Part shown: piece after piece, positions 1 through 7,502 of the stretch
Numbering within the stretch: position 1 is the stretch's first letter
How the letters are laid out: every line of letters begins with the position of its first letter
From: Anaerolineae bacterium
Lineage (GTDB): Bacteria > Chloroflexota > Anaerolineae > JAAYZQ01
Direction of reading: 5' to 3'
NCBI GenBank assembly: GCA_016929795.1
Contig: JAFGIA010000329.1
Location: 1 to 12,795 of the forward strand
Length of the DNA: 12,795 nucleotides
Notes under the pieces: model-generated
What the model was told of the DNA's origin: nothing
The model's input: the letters and a program-made list of their open reading frames with translations, nothing else
Database searches by the model: none
Program-made: the position numbers and the translations under genes

Positions 1-83
1 TCATCCTTGGCGTCGAATGCCTGTCGGTCGAGCACGCTATGCACCGACCACCAATCAGGGGGACGCAAAATCTTGAACCGCAC
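1..83 (-). CDS. Possible 5' fragment of a minus-strand gene, unknown product
   Basis: The minus strand is open from a GTG at 83 to the window edge and reads VRFKILRPPDWWSVHSVL and then DRQAFDAKD. This looks more protein-like, with three Trp/His-rich positions and mostly G/C third bases, than the competing plus frame that is open from 1 to a TGA at 103-105. An alternative in-frame GTG lies at 101, inside the plus-strand -35 box. No convincing Shine-Dalgarno sequence precedes either start. The gene runs off the left edge and only about 27 codons are visible, so the family cannot be named. If real, it is transcribed divergently from the gene at 366. Confidence 0.25.
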   Translation of the reverse strand, partial: MRFKILRPPDWWSVHSVLDRQAFDAKD

Positions 84-101
84 TCCAGATACGATTGGCA
101 C

Positions 102-130
102 TTGACAAGCGGCGCACTCTTGGGTATAAT
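102..130 (+). promoter_or_regulatory. Consensus housekeeping sigma promoter
   Basis: TTGACA (102-107), a 17-bp spacer and TATAAT (125-130) form an exact match to the sigma-70/SigA consensus. Initiation is expected near 137, the first bases of an 11-bp inverted repeat. It should drive the secreted-protein gene at 366 through a long leader. Confidence 0.85.
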
Positions 131-135
131 GATGA

Positions 136-351
136 CGTGATTCACCTCGCGGTGAATCACGAGTTCTCAGGCAGGCTGCCCGGGCGGACGGGAGAAAGAA
201 TCGAGATCGTGGATTTGCCCAAGTCCACCCTTCGAATGCTTCTTCTTGGAGCCCGGCAGCCGGGAAAGGCGCGAGAAAGGGGGTGCGAAACTCATTAGTC
301 GCTGTTCTTGCAGGAAATCGGCGTTCTGTACCATTCAAAACTATGCTGATT
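136..351 (+). promoter_or_regulatory. Structured untranslated leader with hairpin at the transcript start
   Basis: The roughly 230-nt stretch between the predicted start point (about 137) and the ATG at 366 contains several stem-loops. An 11-bp perfect stem pairs 136-146 with 151-161 around a TCGC loop, with arms GTGATTCACC / GGTGAATCAC. A second stem pairs 209-216 with 221-228, loop GCCC, one G-U pair. A third pairs CCGG-type bases at 252-256 with 260-264. The first hairpin sits at the mRNA 5' end, so it could be an operator palindrome or an RNA-stabilising 5' stem. I do not recognise a known riboswitch class. An open frame from 95 (TTG) begins upstream of the promoter and has no ribosome site, so I do not call it a gene. 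Confidence 0.5.
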
Positions 352-365
352 AAGGAGAATGCAAC

Positions 366-1058
366 ATGAAGCGTGTACTGTATCTGCTCGTCCTGGTGAC
401 GATGCTGCTCGGTTCCTTCAGCACTGCCTTTGCGCAGGAGCCGCAGCGCGTCGACACCCAGCCACTGGAAGCCACCCTGGGTGACGTCTGGTGGTTCTAC
501 TTTGACTTTGGCGTTCCCGGCATCCGGGTCGACGCCTACCTGTACCGGCCGGCAACCGCCGTCTGGGATCCCGCATCCCTCGCCTGGCTCGAGCTCGGCT
601 GGCCATTCGCTGGCGGCCCGCAGTTCGGCACCTGGTGGTGGACGCCGACAGACTATCCCGACAACCCGTTCGCGGCGACGCTCAACGACTCTGACATGCG
701 CCGGCAGTCGTGGCCTAGCTATCTCTACACGGATATCTTTGGCTACTACTATGCCGAGTTCATGCTCCCGCGCGACGAAGTCTGGTTCCCCTGCAGCTAC
801 CCGCTGAAGTGGAAGTGCAACTACCTGCTCGATCCGTTTGGGACCATGGAATGGCACTCGCCCGTGCAGATGGTCTACGAATGCCGCCCGATCGACCCCA
901 ACTTCCTGGTCTGGGAGTGCTTGAACTGGCCGTGGGCCGTTGATCCTCAGGACACCATCTCCCCGCTCGAAGTCTACCTGATCGACGAGTATGGCTTCGG
1001 CTACATCATCCCGTTCGAGGTCACCGGCATGTACTGGAAGTTCAGCGATTTTGAATAA
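366..1058 (+). CDS. Secreted tryptophan-rich protein of unknown function
   Basis: A 230-residue protein with a clear Sec signal peptide: MKR, then a hydrophobic core, with probable signal peptidase I cleavage after AFA (residue 23). The mature chain of about 207 residues is very aromatic. I count 16 Trp, including WW at 42-43 and WWW at 90-92, plus many Tyr and Phe, and four Cys at 143, 151, 173 and 185 that could form two disulfides. There is no transmembrane segment, lipobox or recognisable catalytic motif; it looks like a compact beta-rich extracellular domain. The start is fixed by AAGGAG at 352-357, eight to nine bases before the ATG. It has its own consensus promoter and a terminator-like hairpin just downstream, so it is probably monocistronic. 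I do not recognise the family. It could be a carbohydrate- or surface-binding protein, but that is only a guess from composition. Confidence 0.85.
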   Translation: MKRVLYLLVLVTMLLGSFSTAFAQEPQRVDTQPLEATLGDVWWFYFDFGVPGIRVDAYLYRPATAVWDPASLAWLELGWPFAGGPQFGTWWWTPTDYPDNPFAATLNDSDMRRQSWPSYLYTDIFGYYYAEFMLPRDEVWFPCSYPLKWKCNYLLDPFGTMEWHSPVQMVYECRPIDPNFLVWECLNWPWAVDPQDTISPLEVYLIDEYGFGYIIPFEVTGMYWKFSDFE

Positions 1059-1092
1059 GCACCAGCCGCTCGCGCCTGACGCCTGAGAACGA

Positions 1093-1131
1093 CAAAGGGC
1101 GTACTCCGAGAGGGGTACGCCCTCACCTTTG
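1093..1131 (+). terminator. Hairpin terminator after the secreted-protein gene
   Basis: Perfect 9-bp arms AGGGCGTAC (1096-1104) and GTACGCCCT (1115-1123) surround a 10-nt loop. CAAA at 1093-1096 can also meet TTTG at 1128-1131. Only a short CCTTT follows rather than a long T tract, so termination may be partial or factor-assisted. It lies 35 nt after the stop codon at 1058. Confidence 0.6.
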
Positions 1132-1270
1132 CCTAGAGGCAGTGATGACGCATCCAACCCCCCCGGCACCAATTTCCAAAACCCGGCACAGCCCGACGTC
1201 AAGTCCAAACAAACGCTCGACAGCCAACCACCATGTGTATTTGGCGACGCTGCGCATGCAGGAGAAAAAC

Positions 1271-2839
1271 ATGAAGCGGACTCAATATCGTTCAATCGTT
1301 ATCGCACTGTTGATGGGGGCCTTGTGCCTACAGATCGTACCGGCATGGAACGTGAGCCGTGCCGCTTCGGTGCAGGATCAGCCAGCGTGGCAAATTCACC
1401 CCTCTTCACCCACTGGCTCCCTCTACAGCATCGACATGGTCGGCTCGGGACCAGGCTGGGCCGGCGGCGTCATTGGCTCGATGCTCAAGTTCGACGGCTC
1501 CGATTGGCAGACAACCTGGCTCGATTTTGACGAAGTCATCATGAGCATTGATCTGTGGGACGCATCGCTTGGCTGGGCCGTCACCAACCGTGGCAAGATC
1601 CTACAGTACAATGGGGCGGCCTGGCAGACCGTGGCCACCCCGGGCGAGTGGAACTGGCTTTCGGCAATTTTCGCCGCCAGTCCCCAGGATATCTGGGCGG
1701 TGGGTGAGGGCGGGGCAATTTTGCACTCGACCGGTGGAGGTTGGCAAAAGGTCGCTACCCCGCGGCCCACGTGGCTCAGCGGCATCGACATGGTCAGCCC
1801 CACCGATGGTTGGATCGTAGGCGGGGGGGTTATTCTCCACTGGGACGGAATGAGCTGGCAAGTGGCATACGAGCCGCCGAATCACGAGTGGATGCGCGGC
1901 ATCGACATGCTCTCCGCCACCGACGGATGGGCCGTGGGCACTGGCGGCTTGATCCTGCACTATGATGGCAGCCAGTGGAACCAGGTGGGAAGCGGGACAC
2001 AAATGGCGCTCAACGACGTGTCGATGGTGGATGCCGATTCAGGCTGGGCCGTGGGCGAATCCGGGGTGATCCTGCACTACGACGGTGGGAGTTGGCGTGT
2101 AGAAGACAGCAAGACGTTCAACGAGCTACGCTCGATTCACATGGTGAATGAAACGTGGGGTTGGGCCGTCGGCAAGCACGGGGTCATCCTCGAGTACCGC
2201 ACCAGCGGCGCCTATCCCCCAACGGCGACGCCCACCCCTCGCCCCACGCTGACGCCGATCCCGTCTGCCACATCCACGGCCACCAAGGCCCCCACTCTGA
2301 CACCCAGCACGACGCCCACCAGCGGCCCCACGAGCACCCCTCAACCGAGCGCGACAGCCACGTCGACGGGGGCACCTACCACTACCCCTTCGCCCACGCA
2401 GCCAGGCCCAACCAACACGCCCAGGCCAGGGACCACCGCCACACCCATCCCTGCGGCCAGCGCCACGGCCGCGCCGACCAACACGAGCGAGGCCTTGCCA
2501 GGTGCCGAGCCGGCGACGCCGGAACCAACCAGCACGCCACTGGCCGAGACGCCTGCCACGTCCCCTGGAACGACTGGACAGGTCGAGAGCAGCCCGACGA
2601 CGGAAGCGCTGGCCCAGGTAACAGCCACGCCCGAGCCCACGGCGCCGGCGATTGCCCAGGCCTCGCCCCTTCCCGTCGAGCCGCCGGCTTCAAGCGGAGA
2701 GGCCGCACAGGACGACGAGCCCGGGCCGGGGCGGTGGGTAATGATCGCCATCATCGTGCTGGTGCTCGGCATCGGTGCCCTGGTAGCCATTGGCGGCGCG
2801 GTGGCCGGTGGACTGTGGCTGCGCAGGAAAAAGATGTAG
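1271..2839 (+). CDS. Membrane-anchored seven-bladed beta-propeller surface protein
   Basis: A 522-residue protein. The start is the ATG at 1271, preceded by AGGAG at 1260-1264; the reading frame is open back to a GTG at 1142, but that stretch is not signal-like. Residues 1-32 form a signal peptide. Residues 51-310 hold seven repeats of about 38-40 residues with the pattern IDM-x-GWAVG-x-GG-ILHYDG-x-W, resembling BNR/Ycf48-like propeller repeats. The last repeat lacks its Trp strand, while a lone 'PAWQ' strand at 38-41 precedes the first, so the ring is probably closed by the N-terminus. Residues about 315-485 are a Thr/Pro/Ser/Ala linker. Residues 489-515 are a transmembrane helix followed by LRRKKM, giving an extracellular propeller on a stalk with a cytoplasmic basic tail. 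Ligand unknown. The glycosyltransferase gene starts 22 nt downstream and is probably co-transcribed. Confidence 0.88.
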   Translation: MKRTQYRSIVIALLMGALCLQIVPAWNVSRAASVQDQPAWQIHPSSPTGSLYSIDMVGSGPGWAGGVIGSMLKFDGSDWQTTWLDFDEVIMSIDLWDASLGWAVTNRGKILQYNGAAWQTVATPGEWNWLSAIFAASPQDIWAVGEGGAILHSTGGGWQKVATPRPTWLSGIDMVSPTDGWIVGGGVILHWDGMSWQVAYEPPNHEWMRGIDMLSATDGWAVGTGGLILHYDGSQWNQVGSGTQMALNDVSMVDADSGWAVGESGVILHYDGGSWRVEDSKTFNELRSIHMVNETWGWAVGKHGVILEYRTSGAYPPTATPTPRPTLTPIPSATSTATKAPTLTPSTTPTSGPTSTPQPSATATSTGAPTTTPSPTQPGPTNTPRPGTTATPIPAASATAAPTNTSEALPGAEPATPEPTSTPLAETPATSPGTTGQVESSPTTEALAQVTATPEPTAPAIAQASPLPVEPPASSGEAAQDDEPGPGRWVMIAIIVLVLGIGALVAIGGAVAGGLWLRRKKM

Positions 2840-2861
2840 CGCCCACTTGGGCCCATCCTCG

Positions 2862-5105
2862 ATGACCAACTCGGCGTCCCGGCGCCCGCGCGACGTTCTG
2901 ATCACGATCGTCCTGGGGCTGGCCCTGCTGGCCCTGGCGCTGGCCACGCGCCACACCTCACTCGGCGCCTTTGCCTGGCCCGACGAGCAGACGTGGCTCG
3001 AGCGCTCGGCCGCCTTTGTGCTGGCCGTCGAGCGGGGAGACCTGGCGGGCACCTACCTGGCCGATCATCCCGGCGTGGTGCCGATGTGGGGCTTTGGCAC
3101 CGCACTTGCCCTCCGCGCCCGGCTTACCGGCGACCACCAGGCCCTCGAGACCCTGGCGGCGGGTGAGTACGAAGGCGACTATCCAGCCCAACTGGCCGCG
3201 GCGGCGGCATTCACGGTGGTCTTGACCTCGCTGACCGTCGCCGCCGCCTACCTCCTGCTCATTCCACTCCTCGGGCGGGCGGGCGCCGCGTTGACCGGGC
3301 TGCTCCTCGCCCTCGATCCCTTCTACCTCACCCACTCGCGCATCGTCCACGTCGACGGCATCCTGGCCAGCGCCATGCTCCTCTCTGTGCTCAGCCTGCT
3401 CGTCTATTTGAAACGCCGCTCCACGAGTCTGTCATTGGGAGTTGATCCAGAGCGCGCGCCACTCAGCATCCAGGAGCCTGTCGTTGCGAGCGAGCGTCAG
3501 CGCGCGAAGCAACCCCCACATCAGGTCACGTGCCCAACGACGGGCCTGGGGATTGCTTCGGGCGCGAAACGACCGCGCCCTCGCAATGACAGATTTTCAA
3601 CTGCCTACCTCCTCCTCTCGGGGTTCACCGCGGGTCTGGCCTTGTTGACCAAAACACCGGCGCTCTTTCTTGTCCCCTTTACCGCCCTGGTGCTCGGCGG
3701 GCAGTGGCTCTGCCGCCGGCTCGGGCGCGATGGGTGGGGCAAGCTCGGGCAGCTCGCCGGCGCGTTCGGCATCTGGCTGGCGGTGGCCTGGGGCACCTTC
3801 CTTGCCCTCTGGCCCGCCACCTGGTCGGACCCCCTCTTTTTTCTGTGGCGCCTCTATCGCGCCTCGCGCTGGGGCGTGGTCGTGTCGCACGGCACCAACT
3901 TTTTCCTGGGACGCGTCGTGGAGGATCCTGGCCCTCTCTTTTACCCCGTGGTGCTCGCCTTTCGCCTGTCGCCCGTCGTCGCCATCCTGCTGCCCGTGGG
4001 GATCGTGCTTGCGGCACTCGCCTGGCGCCGCGGGCGGGACGTGCGCCTGCCGCTCGCCGGCTATGCCTTTCTCCTCTTTTTCACAATCATGGTCTCGCTG
4101 GCGGCCAAAAAAGGGGATCGCTACCTGCTGCCCGTCTTTCCAGTCGCCGCCGTCGTGACAGGTTGGACAGCGATGGAGCTGGTGGCTATCGCACGCGCGC
4201 AGGGGTGGATGTCGCGGCGCGTGGCCTGCGCCGCGGCCGCCGGCCTCTTGCTTCTCGCTTCACTCCTGTGGCTGCCGCTGGCACCGCACTATGGCGCCTA
4301 CTTTAACCCCCTCGCCGGCGGCGGCGCAGTGGCGGCGCGCACCTTCCCCTTTGGGCAGGGCGAGGGGCTGGAGTTGGCCGCCGAGTACCTGAATGCGCGC
4401 CACGAACGCGGCGACCTGGTGGTCGTCACCTTCTACCCACCCCAGTTCCGCTACTATTTCCACGGCGAGGCCACGTCGCTGCGGCGTGGCGAGTGGGACG
4501 AGACGTGGCAGTTTGCCGATTACGTCGTCTTTTACATCAGCCAGGTGCAACGCGACCTTCCCACGCCCGAGCTGGTGCACTTTTTCCTGGCGCAAGAGCC
4601 CGAGTACGTGGCCCGGATCGACGGCGTGGATTTCGCGCGCGTCTATCGCTCGCCGCTGCTCCTCTCGGGAGAGGGTCCGGGGGCCGAGCGCGCGCTCGAC
4701 AGCCGGGTGGTGGGCGACAAGCTGGCGCTCACCAGCTATGCCCTGAGCGATCCGCTTCCCGCGCCGGGCGACACGTGGTATGTGACGCTCGCCTGGCAGG
4801 CGACAGAGCAGCTCGACCGTGACTATTCCTTCGAGACACTGCTGGTGGACGACGCCGGGCAGGTAGTGTGGCAGGAGATCGGGCCACCCTTCGACGGCCA
4901 ATTTCCGACCTGGTGGTGGCGGCCAGGGCGAACCCATTATCAAAGATATCACATTCCACTGCCGGCTGCCCTCCCGCCAGGCAACTACCGGCTGCTGGCG
5001 CGCGTGTTCGACCCTGCCGGCGGCCAGACACTGCCCCCCGCACAGCACAAAGCAGTAGACCGGCCCGGCTACCTGGACGTGATCGGGGTCCGGATCGCGC
5101 CATAA
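2862..5105 (+). CDS. GT-C membrane glycosyltransferase (PMT/ArnT-like, GT39/GT83 type)
   Basis: A 747-residue polytopic protein expected to move a sugar from a lipid-phosphate donor to an acceptor outside the membrane. TM1 is at 11-29. It is followed by WPDEQ with acidic residues D41-E42 where GT-C enzymes keep the catalytic Asp, then HPG at 69-71. HVDG at 163-166 follows a later helix, and KKGDRYLLPVFP at 416-427 is typical of the PMT/ArnT superfamily. Several more helices extend to about 470. Residues about 480-747 form a soluble, probably extracytoplasmic domain ending in a beta-sandwich-like part (WWWRPG, then PPGNYRLLARV). The ATG at 2862 has no clear Shine-Dalgarno; the open frame upstream overlaps the previous gene. 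A palindromic repeat is translated at residues 206-243, enlarging a loop that is usually short. Acceptor unknown; the adjacent Ser/Thr-rich propeller stalk is a candidate. Confidence 0.82.
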   Translation: MTNSASRRPRDVLITIVLGLALLALALATRHTSLGAFAWPDEQTWLERSAAFVLAVERGDLAGTYLADHPGVVPMWGFGTALALRARLTGDHQALETLAAGEYEGDYPAQLAAAAAFTVVLTSLTVAAAYLLLIPLLGRAGAALTGLLLALDPFYLTHSRIVHVDGILASAMLLSVLSLLVYLKRRSTSLSLGVDPERAPLSIQEPVVASERQRAKQPPHQVTCPTTGLGIASGAKRPRPRNDRFSTAYLLLSGFTAGLALLTKTPALFLVPFTALVLGGQWLCRRLGRDGWGKLGQLAGAFGIWLAVAWGTFLALWPATWSDPLFFLWRLYRASRWGVVVSHGTNFFLGRVVEDPGPLFYPVVLAFRLSPVVAILLPVGIVLAALAWRRGRDVRLPLAGYAFLLFFTIMVSLAAKKGDRYLLPVFPVAAVVTGWTAMELVAIARAQGWMSRRVACAAAAGLLLLASLLWLPLAPHYGAYFNPLAGGGAVAARTFPFGQGEGLELAAEYLNARHERGDLVVVTFYPPQFRYYFHGEATSLRRGEWDETWQFADYVVFYISQVQRDLPTPELVHFFLAQEPEYVARIDGVDFARVYRSPLLLSGEGPGAERALDSRVVGDKLALTSYALSDPLPAPGDTWYVTLAWQATEQLDRDYSFETLLVDDAGQVVWQEIGPPFDGQFPTWWWRPGRTHYQRYHIPLPAALPPGNYRLLARVFDPAGGQTLPPAQHKAVDRPGYLDVIGVRIAP
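3479..3591. repeat. Palindromic dispersed repeat (REP/MITE-like) inside the glycosyltransferase gene
   Basis: The left arm 3479-3518 begins TGTCGTTGCGAG and ends GCGCGAAGCAACCCCCA. The right arm 3547-3591, read on the minus strand, begins TGTCATTGCGAGGGCGC and ends CGAAGCAATCCCCA. The arms match almost completely at both ends and diverge in the middle, around a 28-nt centre. The 'TGTCATTGCGAGCG...GAAGCAATC' type of sequence is one I know as a dispersed intergenic palindrome in many bacterial genomes, including Chloroflexi. Here it is read through in frame (VVASERQRAK, then IASGAKRPRPRND). A further half-match, TGTCATTGGGAG at 3430-3441, lies 38 bp upstream and may be an old partial copy. Confidence 0.75.
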
Positions 5106-5137
5106 TGTCTCTGTGTATCTCTGTACCTAGCCCTCCC

Positions 5138-6379
5138 CTACGGCTGCCAGTCGAGCGGGTATACTCCCTCGTCGATGCTGGTGTTCGTCAGGCGTAGCTG
5201 GCCGCTGCCGTCGGCCTTCATCACATACACCTCCAGGTTGCCGTCGCGTTTGGACAAAAAGGCGATCCAGCTCCCATCTGGCGACCAGCGGGGCATAAAG
5301 TCCCCTCCAGCCATGTTGGTCAGGTTTACGACACTGGTGCCATCGATCTCGATCGTGGCGATCTCGTAGCTGCCATTCAGGTAGGTAGAAAAGACAATAC
5401 GCTGGCCATCAGGAGACCAGTGGGGAGTATAGTCGGCATACTCATTTTCGGTGAGTTGCTCCCTGGTATCGGTCAACAGATCGTATATCCAGATCTCGCT
5501 GTCCTTTTCATTCGGATCCATAAAGTGGATGTAGGCCAGCTTGGTGCTGTCAGGCGCCCACGTCACCGACCTGTCGGGTACCTCGTCGTGGGTCACTCGA
5601 TCGCCCGAGTAGGCGACATTCGGGTCCAGGAGAAAAACATCTTCCCAAAAGTCGAGCCCGCAGATGTAGGCCAGGTAGGCGCCATCGGGTGACCAGACCG
5701 GATCGTGGCTCTGGCACGAGTGATTGGTCATCCTTCTCTGGTTACTGCCGTCAGCATCCATGATGTACACTTCGTACCGGTCGTCGCGATGCGAGTGAAA
5801 CGCAATCTTGGTCCCGTCCGGCGACCAATCGGGCGCGCGATCCGAGCCCGCCGAGTTGGTCAGGTTCCTGACATTGGTGCCGTCGGCGTTCGCGACATAG
5901 ATCTCTTCGTTGTCGCCGGCGTGCACCCAGGCGATCTGGCTGCCGTCAGGCGACCAGTCGGGGTCGAAATCGCCGCCATCCAGGCGGCTGACATTGACGA
6001 GATCGCTCCCGTCCGTATTCACGGCATAGATCTCGTAGGTCGACCCCGCCTCATTCGCCTTACTTTCGAAGGCGAGGCGAAGGGAATCGGGATCGCGCGT
6101 GGGGGTGGGCGTAGGCGTGGGCGTGAACGTCGGCGTCGACGTCGGCGTGGCGGTCGGTGGGACGTAGAGACGGAGCACCAGGGGCAGGTAGAACTTGAAG
6201 ATGATCGGAGTTTCCTCGGCGGCGGGACGCGCACTCGGATCGTCTACATCGGTCACGAAGAGAGATAACCCCGACCCGGCACCAGCGGCAGCGGGTGTGA
6301 GGGCGAGAAGAGCAATCAGAAACAACGACACGGCCGCGACGACGCCGGCTGCGGCCATCCATCGAACGATCATACGCAT
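5138..6379 (-). CDS. Secreted seven-bladed PD40/TolB-like beta-propeller protein
   Basis: A 413-residue protein. The start is the ATG at 6379, fixed by AAGGAGG (minus strand, 6394-6388) eight bases upstream; the open frame continues further up but lacks a ribosome site. Residues 1-35 are a signal peptide, or an uncleaved anchor. FYLPLVLRLYVPP at 63-75 and the PT-repeat linker at 76-94 are typical of Chloroflexi surface proteins. Residues 100-413 carry PD40 repeats of about 43 residues: W-[SA]-P-D appears six times, each followed by IAF/IAW, E-[IV]-Y and DG-x-x-LT. The first blade lacks its WSPDG strand and the chain ends in VYPLDWQP, so seven blades with C-terminal closure are expected. No TolB N-terminal domain or enzymatic domain is present, so a binding or scaffold role is likely. 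It converges with the glycosyltransferase gene, 32 nt between stops, with no visible terminator between them. Confidence 0.87.
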   Translation of the reverse strand: MRMIVRWMAAAGVVAAVSLFLIALLALTPAAAGAGSGLSLFVTDVDDPSARPAAEETPIIFKFYLPLVLRLYVPPTATPTSTPTFTPTPTPTPTRDPDSLRLAFESKANEAGSTYEIYAVNTDGSDLVNVSRLDGGDFDPDWSPDGSQIAWVHAGDNEEIYVANADGTNVRNLTNSAGSDRAPDWSPDGTKIAFHSHRDDRYEVYIMDADGSNQRRMTNHSCQSHDPVWSPDGAYLAYICGLDFWEDVFLLDPNVAYSGDRVTHDEVPDRSVTWAPDSTKLAYIHFMDPNEKDSEIWIYDLLTDTREQLTENEYADYTPHWSPDGQRIVFSTYLNGSYEIATIEIDGTSVVNLTNMAGGDFMPRWSPDGSWIAFLSKRDGNLEVYVMKADGSGQLRLTNTSIDEGVYPLDWQP

Positions 6380-6478
6380 ACAGGTAACCTCCTTGTCCTG
6401 TCGGCCTGACCGACCGCGACGCGAGCACGGCGCCTTCGCCGCGACGGGCCGGGTCGGGGGCATGAATTGATTGGCACT

Positions 6479-6507
6479 ATCATATCATAAAGGGGAAAAA
6501 GCGCCAA
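6479..6507 (-). promoter_or_regulatory. Promoter for the PD40 propeller gene
   Basis: On the minus strand TTGGCG (6507-6502), a 17-bp spacer and TATGAT (6484-6479) match the housekeeping consensus well. Initiation is expected near 6472, leaving a leader of about 93 nt before the ATG at 6379. A second overlapping TATGAT occurs at 6489-6484, but with a 12-bp spacer. Confidence 0.65.
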
Positions 6508-6555
6508 GCGGCGGCTGGGGTGGTGACTGGTGAGCACCGGTCGTGTTACAGCAGA

Positions 6556-6584
6556 TGGACAGGCCAGGCCGAGTACGCTATAAT
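6556..6584 (+). promoter_or_regulatory. Promoter for the frameshifted gene at 6655
   Basis: TGGACA (6556-6561), a 17-bp spacer and TATAAT (6579-6584). Initiation is expected near 6591. GGTGCA at 6594-6599 can pair with TGCACC at 6632-6637, giving a hairpin at the 5' end of the transcript, as in the leader at 136. It is divergent from the promoter at 6479-6507, 48 bp away, so the two may share regulation. Confidence 0.7.
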
Positions 6585-6654
6585 GGCGTGCGAGGTGCAC
6601 ACCGCAGCGCGTAGCGTGCCGCGCGGCTGTATGCACCGCCATGAGGTGACCAAG

Positions 6655-7502
6655 ATGATTCCGACCGGTCCTATCGAGGACGTAACCCTGGTTGTGACAG
6701 CCCACCAACCGACAGACGGGCTGGCCCACCTGGCAGCCGAGACGCTGCCCTGGCTCGCCGGCCACTATGCCGCGCTGGTTGCCTACTGCTCACGCGATAC
6801 CCATCCGGCCATCCTCCACCTGCTGGCAGAGCACGGCGCGACCGTGCGGCGCGATCCCAGGGAGTCACAGGGTATCCTCGGCATCGGCGAGGTGCGGCGC
6901 GCCACGCTACGCGCCGGCCTCGAAGCGGGCACCGCCCACCTTCAGATGTGCGACTTTGACCGCGCCCTCCACTGGGCGGCGCACTATCCGGACGAGATGG
7001 AAAACACAATCGCCGGCGTAGCAGGCCACGACCTGCTCGTGCTCGGCCGCACAGCGCGCGCCTGGGCCACCCACCCAGCCTACCAACGCGACACCGAGCC
7101 GCTCTTCAACCACGCCTTTGCCCTCGCCACCGGCCTGGCGTGGGACATCGGCGCCGGGTCACGCGGGTTGTCGCGGCGTGCCGCCGAGGCGCTGCTGGCG
7201 CTGTCGCGCGAGCAGACGGTGGGGGTGGATGCAGAGTGGCCCCTCCTTCTCCTGAACCACAACCGCCAGGCAGAAGCCAACGGCCTCCCCCCCTTCGGCT
7301 CAGCTACCGATCATGCGAAGGGCTCGAGTTCGAAACAGCCGACAGGTTTGGCCCCGAGATCGAGGCCGCCGGCGGCTACGAGACGTGGCTGGCCGGTGTC
7401 GAGGCCAGCCCGGCCCGCTGGGCCTTCCGCCTGCATGTGGCCTATCTCATCACCCAGGCCATCGCCAACTATGCCCCACCAATCGCCAAACGTAAATCGT
7501 GA
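6655..7502 (+). CDS. Nucleotide-sugar-transferase-like protein, frameshifted
   Basis: The start is the ATG at 6655 with GAGGTGA at 6643-6649 five bases upstream. The first frame reads MIPTGPIEDVTLVVTAHQPT and has a GT-A-like layout: a hydrophobic first strand, a later 'CSRDTHP', and a CDFDRALHW stretch around residue 101 that could be a DXD-type metal/nucleotide site. After residue about 213 (NGLPP) the frame turns into low-quality Arg/Pro/Ser sequence. The frame one base back instead continues sensibly as LRLSYRSCEGLEFETADRF and onward to a TGA at 7500-7502. The switch lies in a run of seven C at 7287-7293; an eighth C would give a 282-residue protein. Read literally, the first frame runs to a stop at 7690-7692, across the next promoter. 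There is no signal peptide or membrane segment. The glycosyltransferase idea is tentative. Confidence 0.65.

Noticed and set aside
95..298. 67-codon frame from a TTG in the leader region
   Set aside because: Its start lies upstream of the -35 box of the promoter that would transcribe it, has no Shine-Dalgarno, and the sequence overlaps stable stems.
343..369. Eight-codon upstream frame (MLIKENAT) whose stop overlaps the ATG at 366
   Set aside because: The ATGA overlap looks like translational coupling, but there is no ribosome site before the ATG at 343 and the frame contains the ribosome site of the main gene.
1142..1270. N-terminal extension of the propeller protein from a GTG at 1142
   Set aside because: The extension is Pro/Ser/His-rich, would bury the signal peptide, and has no ribosome site. 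AGGAG six bases before the ATG at 1271 decides the start.
2134..2153. ATTCAC-ATG-GTGAAT palindrome resembling the GTGAATCAC motif
   Set aside because: It lies inside the last propeller blade codons (SIHMVNE), where the protein sequence explains it.
2155..2865. 236-codon plus-strand frame over the PT-rich linker
   Set aside because: A frame shadow of the repetitive Thr/Pro codons, rich in Arg/His/Gly and without a ribosome site.
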